This document shows, one piece after another, positions 1-8,857 of a stretch of 64,000 nt of DNA (positions within the stretch are counted from its first letter, which is position 1; each line of letters opens with the position of its first letter). The notes under the pieces were generated by a model. It saw nothing but the letters and a program-made list of their open reading frames with translations, was not told the origin of the DNA and did not search any database. The DNA is taken from the NCBI GenBank assembly GCA_003563465.1, contig PWVH01000050.1:1-64000 (forward strand), written 5' to 3'. This stretch comes from Coriobacteriaceae bacterium (GTDB lineage Bacteria; Actinomycetota; Coriobacteriia; Anaerosomatales; SLCP01). The position numbers and the translations under genes were made by a program.

Positions 1-368
1 CTGTGCGCAAGGTCTCCGTCGGTGGTGAATAGCACCAGGCCCGTCGTGTCACGGTCTAGCCGTCCGACAGGGAAGAGACCGGCGGGCTCGCGCGACACGA
101 GATCGGCTACCGTGGGCCGTCCTCGAGGATCCCTCATAGTAGTCAGATAGCCGGCTGGCTTGTTGAGCATTATGTAGGCGCATTCGTCGGCAAGGGTCAC
201 AACTCGCCCGTCCACGGCGATCTGGTCTGTGGAAGGGTCCACCTTCGCTCCTAGCACGGTGATCACTTTCCCGTTTACGGTCACGCGCCCGGAGGTGATC
301 AGGTCCTCGCTTCCCCGTCGAGAGGCGACTCCTGCCCGCCCGAGGAATCGCTGTAAACGCATCGGCAC
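1..368 (-). CDS. rRNA pseudouridine synthase, RluB/RsuA family (3' part beyond window)
   Basis: Partial gene; the C-terminal part lies beyond base 1. The visible ~120 residues start with an S4 RNA-binding domain (LQRFLGRAGVASRR, then GRVTVNGK) and run into the catalytic domain with GRLDRDTTGL, whose Asp is the nucleophile that isomerises uridine in rRNA. I place the start at a GTG at 368 because AGGTGAG lies six bases upstream; an ATG two codons later (362) is the alternative. It begins 54 bp after the scpB stop, so it is probably the last gene of the trpS-scpA-scpB unit. An scpB neighbour is usual for the RluB subgroup in Gram-positive bacteria. RluB versus RsuA cannot be decided from the fragment. 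Confidence 0.88.
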   Translation of the reverse strand, partial: MPMRLQRFLGRAGVASRRGSEDLITSGRVTVNGKVITVLGAKVDPSTDQIAVDGRVVTLADECAYIMLNKPAGYLTTMRDPRGRPTVADLVSREPAGLFPVGRLDRDTTGLVLFTTDGDLAH

Positions 369-422
369 GCTTGTCTCACCTGGGGGCGTCGTGCCGCTAG
401 CGCCACGGTGCTTGATCATCGC

Positions 423-1142
423 TCAGTCGATTCCGATGATATCGTCGTCTGCACTATCGTTGGGAACGCCCGTGTAGTTGTTGTCCTCCTCGCTCGCTTC
501 ACGTTCACTCTCGCCTGTACCTTCAGCAGAGGGGTCCGAGTCTCCGGACACCGGGTGCCCTGCTCCGAAATCGATGAGCGGACCGCCCAGGCGCTCCTGA
601 ATCGCCGCTTCCGTGCGCGGATCGGGCGCGAACTCCTCCAGTGGTGGTAGTTCCGAGAGATTCCTCAGGCCGAACCTCTCTAGAAAGGCACGTGTGGTGG
701 AGTAAAGGATGGCGTTGCCCGCGCTGCGATCCCTGCCTGCCTCTCGAATGAGGCCTTTCTCTACCAAAGACGAGATTACGGCCTCGCTGTTCACGCCTCG
801 TACTGCATTGACTCCCGCGCGAGTCACCGGTTGGTGATAGGCGATCACCGCAAGAGCCTCCAACGCAGCTTGGGAGAGACGGCGCGTGTCCCAGGAAAGC
901 ACGTGTTCTTCGATTTGGTCGTGGCATGCTGGATGGGTGTACATACGCCATCCACCGGCTATCTCACGGAGTTGGAACCCCCGTTCCTGGTCAAGGTACT
1001 CCTTGGCAAGGGAACTGAGCACGTGTTCCACCTCAGCCGTATCGGCATGTAGCACCTTGGCTAACCGCGCCGCAGACACCGGCTCATCGGAAACGAACAG
1101 CAGCGCCTCGATCGAGGTCCTAAGATTCAGCTCGACACCCAT
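423..1142 (-). CDS. scpB: Segregation and condensation protein B
   Basis: 239 residues. ScpB is the winged-helix kite subunit that binds ScpA and, with SMC, forms the bacterial condensin on DNA. The N-terminal LRTSIEALLFVSDEPVS and the central AALEALAVIAYHQPVTRA with RGVNSEAVISSL are family hallmarks. The last ~45 residues are acidic and low-complexity, which is common and variable in this family. The start at 1142 is set by AGAGGA eight bases upstream. A longer open frame upstream encodes unrelated sequence inside scpA. It lies 13 bp after scpA, so the two are co-transcribed, as in most bacteria. Confidence 0.93.
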   Translation of the reverse strand: MGVELNLRTSIEALLFVSDEPVSAARLAKVLHADTAEVEHVLSSLAKEYLDQERGFQLREIAGGWRMYTHPACHDQIEEHVLSWDTRRLSQAALEALAVIAYHQPVTRAGVNAVRGVNSEAVISSLVEKGLIREAGRDRSAGNAILYSTTRAFLERFGLRNLSELPPLEEFAPDPRTEAAIQERLGGPLIDFGAGHPVSGDSDPSAEGTGESEREASEEDNNYTGVPNDSADDDIIGID

Positions 1143-1155
1143 CTCAAGATTCCTC

Positions 1156-1929
1156 TCAGTCCTTTCTGGTGAGAACCAGGATATCGTCGAAGATCCGGTC
1201 CTGACGCAGGTCGACCATACCGTCCTTGTAAAGCTCCAGTACCGCAAGGAAGGTCACGACGACGAACTCTGGAGTGGGGTCGTCACCGATCAGCTCCCGG
1301 AACTGTGCGCTGCCCTTTCGTCTCAACGTTTCAGACACGCTCTCGGTGTGCGTTTCCAAGCTGATAGGAGCCGCGGCGACGTGCTCCGCCTGCAGTAGAA
1401 AGACTTCGCGGCGGTAAACCAGGTCCGCACAGATCACCGCGAGTCCTCGAAGAGTCAGTCCCTCCAGGTAGTCAGGCATCAGCCCCACGAAAGGCTCTTC
1501 CAACCCGGCTTGACGCGGATGCATGCGCGTGACCGAATCCATACGTGCGGAGAGTTCTGCGGCCACATTCTTGAACTGCTTGTACGTGAGCAGGCGAGCC
1601 ATGAGCAGCTCGCGTGCTTCCTCGGGCGAAAGATCATCAATCTCATCTCCGAGGTAGACCTCTTCCGCAGGAAGAAGGCCGGCAGCTTTGATCTCTAGCA
1701 ACGTAGCCGCAACGAGCAGGAAATCGCTTGCCACCTCGAGATCGAGCTCATGCATCCGGTCGACGTGCTCGAGATACTGAGTGGTCACGTCCGTGATAGA
1801 GATGGCGTTCACGTCCATCTTCTGACGGGCGACCAGGTGCAGAAGAAGGTCGAAGGGCCCTTCGAACGCGTCAATCTTGACACGGTAAGCCAGCGGGAAT
1901 CCCCTACCCGTCTTCGTCGATGCGGACAA
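1156..1929 (-). CDS. scpA: Segregation and condensation protein A
   Basis: Kleisin subunit of the SMC-ScpAB condensin. The hallmark N-terminus YRVKIDAFEGPFDLLLHLV is followed by the helical linker and a C-terminal winged helix (VVTFLAVLELYKDGMV). The given start is a TTG at 1929, which overlaps the end of trpS by 26 bp and has no good ribosome-binding site. Homologues usually begin just before YRVK. At that place a CTG (1893) follows AGGGGA by six bases, and the AGGGGA overlaps the trpS stop codon. The real protein may therefore start at 1893 with a rare CTG codon and have 245 residues. Product identity is secure; the start is not. Confidence 0.92.
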   Translation of the reverse strand: MSASTKTGRGFPLAYRVKIDAFEGPFDLLLHLVARQKMDVNAISITDVTTQYLEHVDRMHELDLEVASDFLLVAATLLEIKAAGLLPAEEVYLGDEIDDLSPEEARELLMARLLTYKQFKNVAAELSARMDSVTRMHPRQAGLEEPFVGLMPDYLEGLTLRGLAVICADLVYRREVFLLQAEHVAAAPISLETHTESVSETLRRKGSAQFRELIGDDPTPEFVVVTFLAVLELYKDGMVDLRQDRIFDDILVLTRKD

Positions 1930-2905
1930 GACGACGGCAAGCTTGTATCACTTCCGAGGTGACCGGGTGAGCTTTTGCCGCTCCGGACTCGAGAACGTGC
2001 CATGCGAATCCGGGTTTGGCTGCAAGTGCAGCCCTGCGGTCGCGAAAGTCCGAGAGGTAATCGATGAGATCGGTGGCCATCTTCTTCTTGTGATCGACGC
2101 ACCCGCACTCGGCTGCTCTGCAACACTGGTCCCACCAGGCGAGATCATCTGCGTCGGGGCTGACGAGCTTGTGTATCTGATGCAGCGGACAGATGTCGGG
2201 ATCGCCCGGGTCGCTTTTCAGTTTGCGTGCAGGGTCCGTGATCATGCCGCGGACTTTGGCGCTTATCTCCTCAGGCGTGTCCGAGATGAAGATCGCGTTG
2301 CCATAAGACTTGCTCATCTTGCGTCCGTCGGTACCCGGAACGCGAGCTCCGAGCTTGGCGATCAGAGCCGCTGGTTCGACCAGGTAATCGCCGAAGGTGT
2401 TGTTGAAGCGGCGCACGACTTCGCGTGTCAACTCGAGATGGGGCAGCTGGTCCTCCCCTACTGGCACGACATCGGCCAGGACGATAGTGATGTCGGCAGC
2501 CTGCAGCAGCGGATACATGAAGAAGCCTAGATTCCCAAGATCCTTGTCCGTCACCTGCTCCCGCTGCTCCTTGTACGAGGGAACCCTCTCAAGCCAGGGA
2601 AGAGGTGTGACCATTGAGAAGTAGAGGGTAAGTTCGGCTACCTCTGGAACATCGGACTGCCGGTAGATCGTGCAACGCTCGGGATCCAGTCCTGCAGCGC
2701 ACCAGTCCAGCACCATATCTTCAGTGTACTCACGAATCCTGGACGTGTCCGCCCAATCGCTGGTCAGAGCATGCCAATCTGCGATGAAGTAGAACGCATC
2801 GTACTCGTCTTGCATCGTGAGCATGTTCTGTAGGTTGCCGAACCAATGCCCGAGATGAAGCTTGCCCGTGGGACGGTATCCCGTCAGCGCGCGCTTACGT
2901 GTCAT
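1904..2905 (-). CDS. trpS: Tryptophanyl-tRNA synthetase
   Basis: 333 residues, the usual length for bacterial TrpRS. It charges tRNA-Trp in the cytoplasm. Class I signatures are present: the HIGH-like HLGHWFGN about 20 residues from the start and KMSKSYGNAI near residue 195. The GYRPTGKLHLGH segment is typical of the family. The ATG start has AGGA six bases upstream. It is the first gene of a probable trpS-scpA-scpB unit. A -10-like TACAAT on the minus strand (2960-2965) lies 55 bp upstream without a recognisable -35, so a promoter there is only possible. Confidence 0.95.
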   Translation of the reverse strand: MTRKRALTGYRPTGKLHLGHWFGNLQNMLTMQDEYDAFYFIADWHALTSDWADTSRIREYTEDMVLDWCAAGLDPERCTIYRQSDVPEVAELTLYFSMVTPLPWLERVPSYKEQREQVTDKDLGNLGFFMYPLLQAADITIVLADVVPVGEDQLPHLELTREVVRRFNNTFGDYLVEPAALIAKLGARVPGTDGRKMSKSYGNAIFISDTPEEISAKVRGMITDPARKLKSDPGDPDICPLHQIHKLVSPDADDLAWWDQCCRAAECGCVDHKKKMATDLIDYLSDFRDRRAALAAKPGFAWHVLESGAAKAHPVTSEVIQACRRLVRIDEDG

Positions 2906-3012
2906 ACGGATTCCTGGTCCTTACCGTGAGTCGGAGTGGCCTTGGATAACGTGGTTCGGATTGTAGCGCAAGGACTCGGCAGATGAGGCGGGGCGTGCAC
3001 GACGGGGCAGAC

Positions 3013-3642
3013 TCACCCTAGGCCAGCGAGCAAAAACATCAAAGGAAAAGCGGTCCGAGAGATGTACCAGCTCAAAGGATTGAAGCCAAGGAAGCTAGGA
3101 ACCAGCCATACCACCGCAAGAATGATCACGAATCCATACCGCTCGATCTGGTCATAGATGGCCATGCCTCGATCGGATAGGAACAGCGGCAAGACACGAG
3201 AGCCGTCGAGTGGTGGCAACGGTATCAGGTTGAAAAACATCAGTACCAGGTTCAGCAAACCGAACAGCAGAAGGACGTCCCTGATGATTCCCTGTGCCAT
3301 CATCCTGAATGCAAGCCCACAGATCACCGCAAGCACCAGATTCGAGGCCGGTCCCGCGATTCCGGTCAAGAACATGCCCTGACGATAGTTCTTGAACCGG
3401 TATGGGTTGATGGGCACGGGTTTAGCGTAACCGAACCCGAATCCTAAGATGGCGACAAGGAGCAGCGGGAGAAGAATCGTGCCCCATGGGTCGATATGCT
3501 GCACCGGGTTGAGGCTGAGTCGCCCCTTGTCCCTGGCCGTCGTATCCCCCAGTGCCAGTGCGGCCCAACCGTGAGCTACCTCGTGAATCACTATGGCCGG
3601 CACAAGTAGGCCGAAACGTAGGGCGATATCGAGAGGGTCCAA
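3013..3642 (-). CDS. Site-2 protease family integral membrane metalloprotease (M50B)
   Basis: 209 residues with about five membrane segments. The zinc site is HEVAHGW near residue 20, with the second metal motif in PLPPLDGSRVLP near residue 145 (Asp ligand). These are hallmarks of the small M50 proteases resembling YwhC/Rip. Members cut transmembrane substrates within the membrane, but no PDZ domain is present and the substrate cannot be inferred. The start is TTG at 3642, 14 bp after the stop of the DHH-CCA fusion gene, with only a weak ribosome-binding site (GGAT). Gene order suggests co-transcription with that gene. Confidence 0.86.
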   Translation of the reverse strand: MDPLDIALRFGLLVPAIVIHEVAHGWAALALGDTTARDKGRLSLNPVQHIDPWGTILLPLLLVAILGFGFGYAKPVPINPYRFKNYRQGMFLTGIAGPASNLVLAVICGLAFRMMAQGIIRDVLLLFGLLNLVLMFFNLIPLPPLDGSRVLPLFLSDRGMAIYDQIERYGFVIILAVVWLVPSFLGFNPLSWYISRTAFPLMFLLAGLG

Positions 3643-3656
3643 ACTCGCACCAGATC

Positions 3657-6305
3657 CTAGCGGCCCGCTTCAGGGCCATCGGGTTTCATCCCAGCACGGA
3701 CGGCAAGTCGCCGAAGGTTTGCCAACTCCGCCTCTCGGCCGACCACTCGCCCGTCTAACCGAGCATCGAGCGCCTGCGCGAGTATAGCTGAGAACGCTGC
3801 CGAAGGTTCAAGCCCCATGGCGATCAGATCCTCACCACTGACCGATGGCTTGACCCGCGAGAGCACACGAACGAAGCGATCGACTCGCTTACGGCTGAGT
3901 TCGTCACCGACAGCCCAAAGGTATATGAGCGCTTCGGCGGGAACGGGCTCCAGCAACCGGTACAGGCGGGAATCCCTCATCTTGCGCCTGTCTTTGAGCC
4001 GCCTGCTCAGATGGCCTGCTCTCTCTGCCAGCTCCAGCGCGGGCTCGGAGTACTCTCTCCCGAAACGCATCCACTTCAGCCACTTGTCTGCAGCCGAACG
4101 CCCTACGTCTGCAAGGAGGGGGGCCACGAGTGATACCCGGCGACGCGGGGTGCGCGTGAACGCATCGGCCAGTGTCCTGTACGCTCGCTCCGCACCGAAG
4201 AGCGATTCGATCACCCCGTGCGCGTCCGCTTCTTCGGGAAGTATCAGGCCGAGGACTCCGAGCTCCGCAAGACGCTCGAAGACAGCTGACGGAGCATCCT
4301 CGTCGATTATGTCGAGCATTTCCTCGCGAATTCTTGCGCCACTCACTTCGTCGAGCATTCCCATCTCCACAGCGCGGTGTGCCAGCTCCTCGGTCGCTCC
4401 ATCCATGGAGAACCCGAACCTCAGCTCGAAACGAGCGGCGCGCAACACCCGGGTGGGGTCTTCGACGAAGGAAAGCGAGTGCAACACTCGCAAAACGCCA
4501 CGTTCCAAGTCCCGAAGGCCTCCGAACGGGTCTGCTATGGCTCCGAACGATTCCGGATTGACACTTGCAGCCATCGCGTTCACGGTAAAGTCTCTCCGAA
4601 AGAGATCCTGTCGCAACGAGGAGCGTTCCACGGTCGGAAGTGCGCCTGGACGCGTGTAGTATTCCGTTCGAGCGCTGGTTATGTCCACGTGCAGTTCCTT
4701 CGAAAGCACGATCACTGCGGTTCCGAAACGCCGATGCACCTTCACGCGGGCGCCGAGGGGACCCGCGATCTGTTGAGCGAACTCGACACCGTCGCCCTCG
4801 ATCACGATATCTATGTCGAGGTTGCGACGTCCGAGAAGCATGTCCCGCACGAAGCCGCCAACGGTATGTGCGCGCAGGCCATGTTCCTCGGCGAAGCGAC
4901 CTATCTCGCGTAGTGCGTCATTGGCTTCGCCGGGCAGAAGTGACTCAACCGACGCAAGGAAGCGCTTCGTCGAACGAGCGCGAGCTTTCGGCAGACGCCG
5001 GTCGAGGTATTCGTCGCCGTGTTCGGCGCGCAGGAGATCCTTCCGGCTGACGATCCCGACGAGCTGGGCGTCCTCGATCACGGGAAGTCGTCCGATGCCG
5101 CGTGTAGCGAGCAGTCGCTCAACCGTTCCTAAATCGGTGTCCGGCTCGATAGTGACGACGTCTCGAGACATGAAACCACGAACTGGCGCGTGCGAAAGGC
5201 GATGTCGGGCAGCTTTGTCCACATCACGACGGGTCACGAGGCCGACTATGCGCTCGTCGTCGAGTACGGGAAGTCCTCCGTGTCCCCACTTCGACATCAG
5301 CTCGCCGGCCTCGGCCATGGTTTGATTCGGGTCGATCGTGTGGACGGGAGCGGATGCGATGTCCCGGGCGCGAAGTGGCGGACGGACCACAGCCTCGAGG
5401 GCTTCTCTGATGCGCCCCAGTACGCCGTCGACGTCGGTGCCGCGAAAGGCAGCCGAGGCAGCTTGCGCGTGCCCTCCCCCGCCTATTCGACTCATGACTT
5501 CGCCAACATCGAGCTCCTGCATGCGACTGCGGGCTACCACCTGCAGGCGATCCGGCATCCCCACGACGGCGATCGCAGCTCTATATCCCATGTCCTCTAC
5601 GATGTAGTGTGTGAGCACGCTGGCCGAGTCCACGTATTCGTCAGCCTGCGCAACACCTATCGCGACCTCCTGTCCATGGATATCCCAGACCTCCAAAGAG
5701 CCGACTAGGTCGTCGAGGAGACGCCGCTGTTCGCTATCCAGAGTACGTGCAAGGAACTGGTTGAGAACTTCCATGTCGGCGCCTGCAGCCATCAGGTAGG
5801 CAACCGCCTCGGCATCGTAGGCGGTCGATCCGGGATAGGTGAGCGAACCGGTGTCCTCGTGAATGCCGAGAAGAAGAAGGGAGGCCTCTAGCGGTGCAAG
5901 AGCGATTCCTTGGCGATGGATCTCGTGAACAAGTATCGATGTTGTGGCGCCGACCTCCAGCGATCGGTCATCTATCCCGGTGAGGTCGCCCTCAGCGGGC
6001 GGATGATGATCGTAGACGATCACGTCGACATCTGACCTTTGGGTCACGGCCCCCAGCTCGCCTATGCGTCCCGGGTCGCGAGTGTCCACAATGATCAGCC
6101 GCGTGATGGCCTCCAGGTCAAGTCCACGCAAGTCGACAAAGTCCAGGAAGTCCTCGTGTAAGTTGTGAAAGGCCCTCACGTTACTGTTCTGGGTGCCTAA
6201 GAACACCCCTTTCGCACCGGGAAAGAGCTTGGTAGCAGCCACCGTGGCGGCGTACGCATCGAAGTCAGGGTTTGCATGGCCGACTACGACATCCACTACC
6301 ATCAC
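3657..6305 (-). CDS. DHH phosphoesterase - CBS pair - CCA tRNA nucleotidyltransferase fusion
   Basis: 882 residues, three modules. Residues ~1-310 are a DHH/DHHA1 phosphoesterase (GHANPDFDAYA, DTRDPGRIGEL, DHHPPAEGDL; GGGGHAQAASAAF in DHHA1). Residues ~315-430 are two CBS domains that probably bind an adenine nucleotide. Residues ~460-882 are a class II poly(A) polymerase/CCA-adding head with VGGFVRDMLLG (~480) and the metal-binding LDIDIV (~497), then RNA-binding helices. This architecture is known in several phyla, where it can be an A-adding or full CCA-adding enzyme; which one applies here is not visible. Its GTG start overlaps the pdp stop in a GTGA, suggesting translational coupling. 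A GTG three codons on (6296), eight bases after GAGGTG, is another possible start. Confidence 0.9.
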   Translation of the reverse strand: MMVVDVVVGHANPDFDAYAATVAATKLFPGAKGVFLGTQNSNVRAFHNLHEDFLDFVDLRGLDLEAITRLIIVDTRDPGRIGELGAVTQRSDVDVIVYDHHPPAEGDLTGIDDRSLEVGATTSILVHEIHRQGIALAPLEASLLLLGIHEDTGSLTYPGSTAYDAEAVAYLMAAGADMEVLNQFLARTLDSEQRRLLDDLVGSLEVWDIHGQEVAIGVAQADEYVDSASVLTHYIVEDMGYRAAIAVVGMPDRLQVVARSRMQELDVGEVMSRIGGGGHAQAASAAFRGTDVDGVLGRIREALEAVVRPPLRARDIASAPVHTIDPNQTMAEAGELMSKWGHGGLPVLDDERIVGLVTRRDVDKAARHRLSHAPVRGFMSRDVVTIEPDTDLGTVERLLATRGIGRLPVIEDAQLVGIVSRKDLLRAEHGDEYLDRRLPKARARSTKRFLASVESLLPGEANDALREIGRFAEEHGLRAHTVGGFVRDMLLGRRNLDIDIVIEGDGVEFAQQIAGPLGARVKVHRRFGTAVIVLSKELHVDITSARTEYYTRPGALPTVERSSLRQDLFRRDFTVNAMAASVNPESFGAIADPFGGLRDLERGVLRVLHSLSFVEDPTRVLRAARFELRFGFSMDGATEELAHRAVEMGMLDEVSGARIREEMLDIIDEDAPSAVFERLAELGVLGLILPEEADAHGVIESLFGAERAYRTLADAFTRTPRRRVSLVAPLLADVGRSAADKWLKWMRFGREYSEPALELAERAGHLSRRLKDRRKMRDSRLYRLLEPVPAEALIYLWAVGDELSRKRVDRFVRVLSRVKPSVSGEDLIAMGLEPSAAFSAILAQALDARLDGRVVGREAELANLRRLAVRAGMKPDGPEAGR

Positions 6306-7603
6306 ACCTCGTAGAAGAGCGGCGGAGGTTCCACTCGAGCCTTGCCTATGGACACGGACGAACGCAAGCGCTCCTCGCCGGCGGCCAGAAGGCTTTCGCT
6401 ACTAGAGTAAGCCGTGGCCACAATATCGCCGAGGGCAAGCTCGTCGCCGATGCGTACATGAAGGACAAGACCGGCTCCAGGATCTACGGTGTCATCCTTG
6501 GTTGCACGACCAGCGCCGAGAAGCATAGCAGCCCTTCCGATGCCCTCGGCATCCATAGCTGTTACGTAGCCCTTCTCGCTGGTCAACACCTCGCGCGAGT
6601 ATGTGGCTCGAGGCAGCAGAGAGGGATTCTCGGCGACCTTAGGATCGCCACCCTGTGCCATCACCCATCGTTCGAATCGCTCAAGAGCTGCACCAGTCGA
6701 GATCGCCCGCTCGGCAATGTGGAGCCCATCGTCTTCGTCCGAGACGACTTCACCCAGGACCAGCATCTTCGCGGAGATACCCAGACAGAAATCCGATAAC
6801 ATCTTGGATCCCTCGCCTTGCAGCGCACGTATAGCCTCGGCAACCTCTAGCGCGTTGCCGACGGCCATGCCGAGAGGTTGGTTCATGTCACTCGTGACGC
6901 AACTGACTCTCTTACCCAAGACATCTCCGACCCTTACGAGCTCGGAGGCGAGGTGGCGAGCCTGGTCATGCGTCTTCATGAAGGCCCCGGTGCCGGCTTT
7001 CACGTCCAATAGAATCGCGTCAGCCCCTCCAGCTATCTTCTTGCTCATTATCGAGCCGACGATGAGCGGCACGCTGGGCACCGTGGCAGTGGAATCACGC
7101 AGGGCGTAGAGCTTCTTGTCGGCAGGGTCGATGTCGGGCGACTGAGCTATCACTGCGATGCCGATATCCTTCACCTGTTGGACGAAGCGCGCCGCGGGCA
7201 ACTCTACCTGCATTCCAGGGATTGCTTCGAGCTTGTCGAGCGTCCCACCGGTGTGGCCAAGACCGCGGCCGCTCATCTTGGCGACAGCAACGCCGCACGA
7301 AGCGACGAGCGGGGCGACGATCAGGGTAGTTGTGTCTGCGACCCCGCCAGTCGAATGCTTGTCAAGCTTGACTCCCGATATTCCCGAAAGGTCGATCACG
7401 CGTCCCGATCGCACCATCGCATCCGTCAGCCATACGGTCTCGTCCGGCCCGAGACCTTTCAGGTATGCAGCCATAAGCCAAGCGGCCATCTGGTAGTCGG
7501 GCATCTCGCCTTCTGTGTAGCCAAGTACCAACCGATCGATGTCCTCAGCGCTATGGCTCCCACCGTCACGCTTTGTCTCTATGAGTTCCTCGAAGGTCTT
7601 CAT
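6302..7603 (-). CDS. pdp: Pyrimidine-nucleoside phosphorylase
   Basis: 433 residues. It cleaves thymidine, deoxyuridine or uridine with phosphate to give the base and (deoxy)ribose 1-phosphate. The family signature SGRGLGHTGGTLDKLE lies near residue 108, KLDKHSTGGVAD near 80 holds the phosphate site, and SIMSKKIAGGADAILLDVK near 185 is typical. It fits the Pdp/DeoA family; length and sequence lean towards the Gram-positive pyrimidine-nucleoside (Pdp) type, but thymidine specificity (DeoA) cannot be excluded. The ATG start overlaps the deoB stop (ATGA). DeoB takes its pentose 1-phosphate product onward. Confidence 0.92.
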   Translation of the reverse strand: MKTFEELIETKRDGGSHSAEDIDRLVLGYTEGEMPDYQMAAWLMAAYLKGLGPDETVWLTDAMVRSGRVIDLSGISGVKLDKHSTGGVADTTTLIVAPLVASCGVAVAKMSGRGLGHTGGTLDKLEAIPGMQVELPAARFVQQVKDIGIAVIAQSPDIDPADKKLYALRDSTATVPSVPLIVGSIMSKKIAGGADAILLDVKAGTGAFMKTHDQARHLASELVRVGDVLGKRVSCVTSDMNQPLGMAVGNALEVAEAIRALQGEGSKMLSDFCLGISAKMLVLGEVVSDEDDGLHIAERAISTGAALERFERWVMAQGGDPKVAENPSLLPRATYSREVLTSEKGYVTAMDAEGIGRAAMLLGAGRATKDDTVDPGAGLVLHVRIGDELALGDIVATAYSSSESLLAAGEERLRSSVSIGKARVEPPPLFYEV

Positions 7604-8796
7604 GCACTCACTACCTCGGCGAGAAAGGATGTTCCTCGCCCACAGCGGCCTGCGATGCCGTAGAAGTCGAGAACGGTTTCTCCAATGTCCGCGAAAGTCT
7701 CGCGCGTACCCAAGTCAACGCCTCTGTCGACGCCCTTAGAGTATGCGAGGAGAGGGGTGTACTCGCGGGAGTGGTCTGTTGAGGGTGTCGTCGGATCGCA
7801 ACCATGGTCGGCAGTGATCACGAGTAGATCACCTTCGATCATGACGTCGAGCAGCTCCGGAATTCGGGAGTCCACCGCTTCTAGCCCTCGCGCATAACCT
7901 TCTGCGTCGTTACGGTGCCCCCATATCATGTCGAAGTCCACGAGGTTGCAGAAGACGAATCCCGACTCCTCGCTGGCAACACGCTCCACGAGCTTCGAAA
8001 ACCCATCCATGTTGTCCGTGACATGTGGAGATTCACACACATTCTGCCAGGCGAAGATCTCACCTATCTTGCCTACTCCATACGTAAGAATCCCAGCCTC
8101 GGCAAGACGATCCAGCACGGTCGGCTCGAAAGGTGCCACGGCGAAATCGCGACGGCGATGGGTGCGAACGTAGCGGCCATCCGAATCCGGGCCCACGAAC
8201 GGCCTGGCGATCACCCTGGCCACTGCGTGATCCCCATGCAAGATCTCACGAACGGCAGCGCAGATCTCGTAGAGGCGCTCTACCGGAACAACCCTCTCGT
8301 GAGTGGCAATTTGAAAGACGCTGTCGGCGCTCGTGTATACGATGGGCTTGCCGGTGGAGACATGCTCGTCTCCGAGTTCCTGAATGATCTCGGTACCGCT
8401 GGCCGGACGATTCCCGAGCCACCCCAGCCCCGTCACGCGCTTGAATTCGGACATGACGTCTTCAGGGAAGCCGTGCGGGTATGTGGGAAACGGGCGATTG
8501 AGATGCAGACCCATCATCTCCCAATGACCAGTGGTCGTGTCCTTGCCTGGAGAGGCCTCGTGGTTCCGGCCCCAAGAAGCTTTCGGCTTTGACACCGGTC
8601 CTACACCGAGGATATCGATGATGCTACCCAGTCCCATGGCTTGAAGATTCGGTAGGGAAAGTCCTCCGACCGCCAAGGCCGTATTGGCGATAGTGTTACT
8701 GCCTTCATCACCGTAAGCAGCTGCATCGGGCATCTGGCCGACTCCGACACTGTCGAGCACGAGCACGATCGCACGCGGCTCGCGATCCAACCTCAC
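7600..8796 (-). CDS. deoB: Phosphopentomutase
   Basis: 398 residues, an alkaline-phosphatase-superfamily enzyme that interconverts (deoxy)ribose 1-phosphate and 5-phosphate using two Mn2+ ions. Visible signatures are VLVLDSVGVGQMPDA at the N-terminus, GKDTTTGHWEMMG near residue 90 (the Thr is the phosphorylation site) and ADHGCDPTTPSTDHSREY near the C-terminus (metal ligands). The start is GTG at 8796 after a very purine-rich GGGGGGTGAT; open frame extending further upstream overlaps the yggT-like gene and lacks family similarity. It forms a salvage pair with pdp. Deoxyribose 5-phosphate would then go to DeoC at 45473-46156. Confidence 0.94.
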   Translation of the reverse strand: MRLDREPRAIVLVLDSVGVGQMPDAAAYGDEGSNTIANTALAVGGLSLPNLQAMGLGSIIDILGVGPVSKPKASWGRNHEASPGKDTTTGHWEMMGLHLNRPFPTYPHGFPEDVMSEFKRVTGLGWLGNRPASGTEIIQELGDEHVSTGKPIVYTSADSVFQIATHERVVPVERLYEICAAVREILHGDHAVARVIARPFVGPDSDGRYVRTHRRRDFAVAPFEPTVLDRLAEAGILTYGVGKIGEIFAWQNVCESPHVTDNMDGFSKLVERVASEESGFVFCNLVDFDMIWGHRNDAEGYARGLEAVDSRIPELLDVMIEGDLLVITADHGCDPTTPSTDHSREYTPLLAYSKGVDRGVDLGTRETFADIGETVLDFYGIAGRCGRGTSFLAEVVSA

Positions 8797-8857
8797 ATCA
8801 CCCCCCGAGCCAGTTCGTGTAGGCTCGTCAGACCTGATCTCTGATCGTCGCGCATGA

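Noticed and set aside
4800..5330. Plus-strand open frames opposite the DHH-CCA fusion gene
   Set aside because: Arg/Ser-rich composition typical of antisense frames in GC-rich DNA; the minus-strand protein is fully conserved across the same bases.
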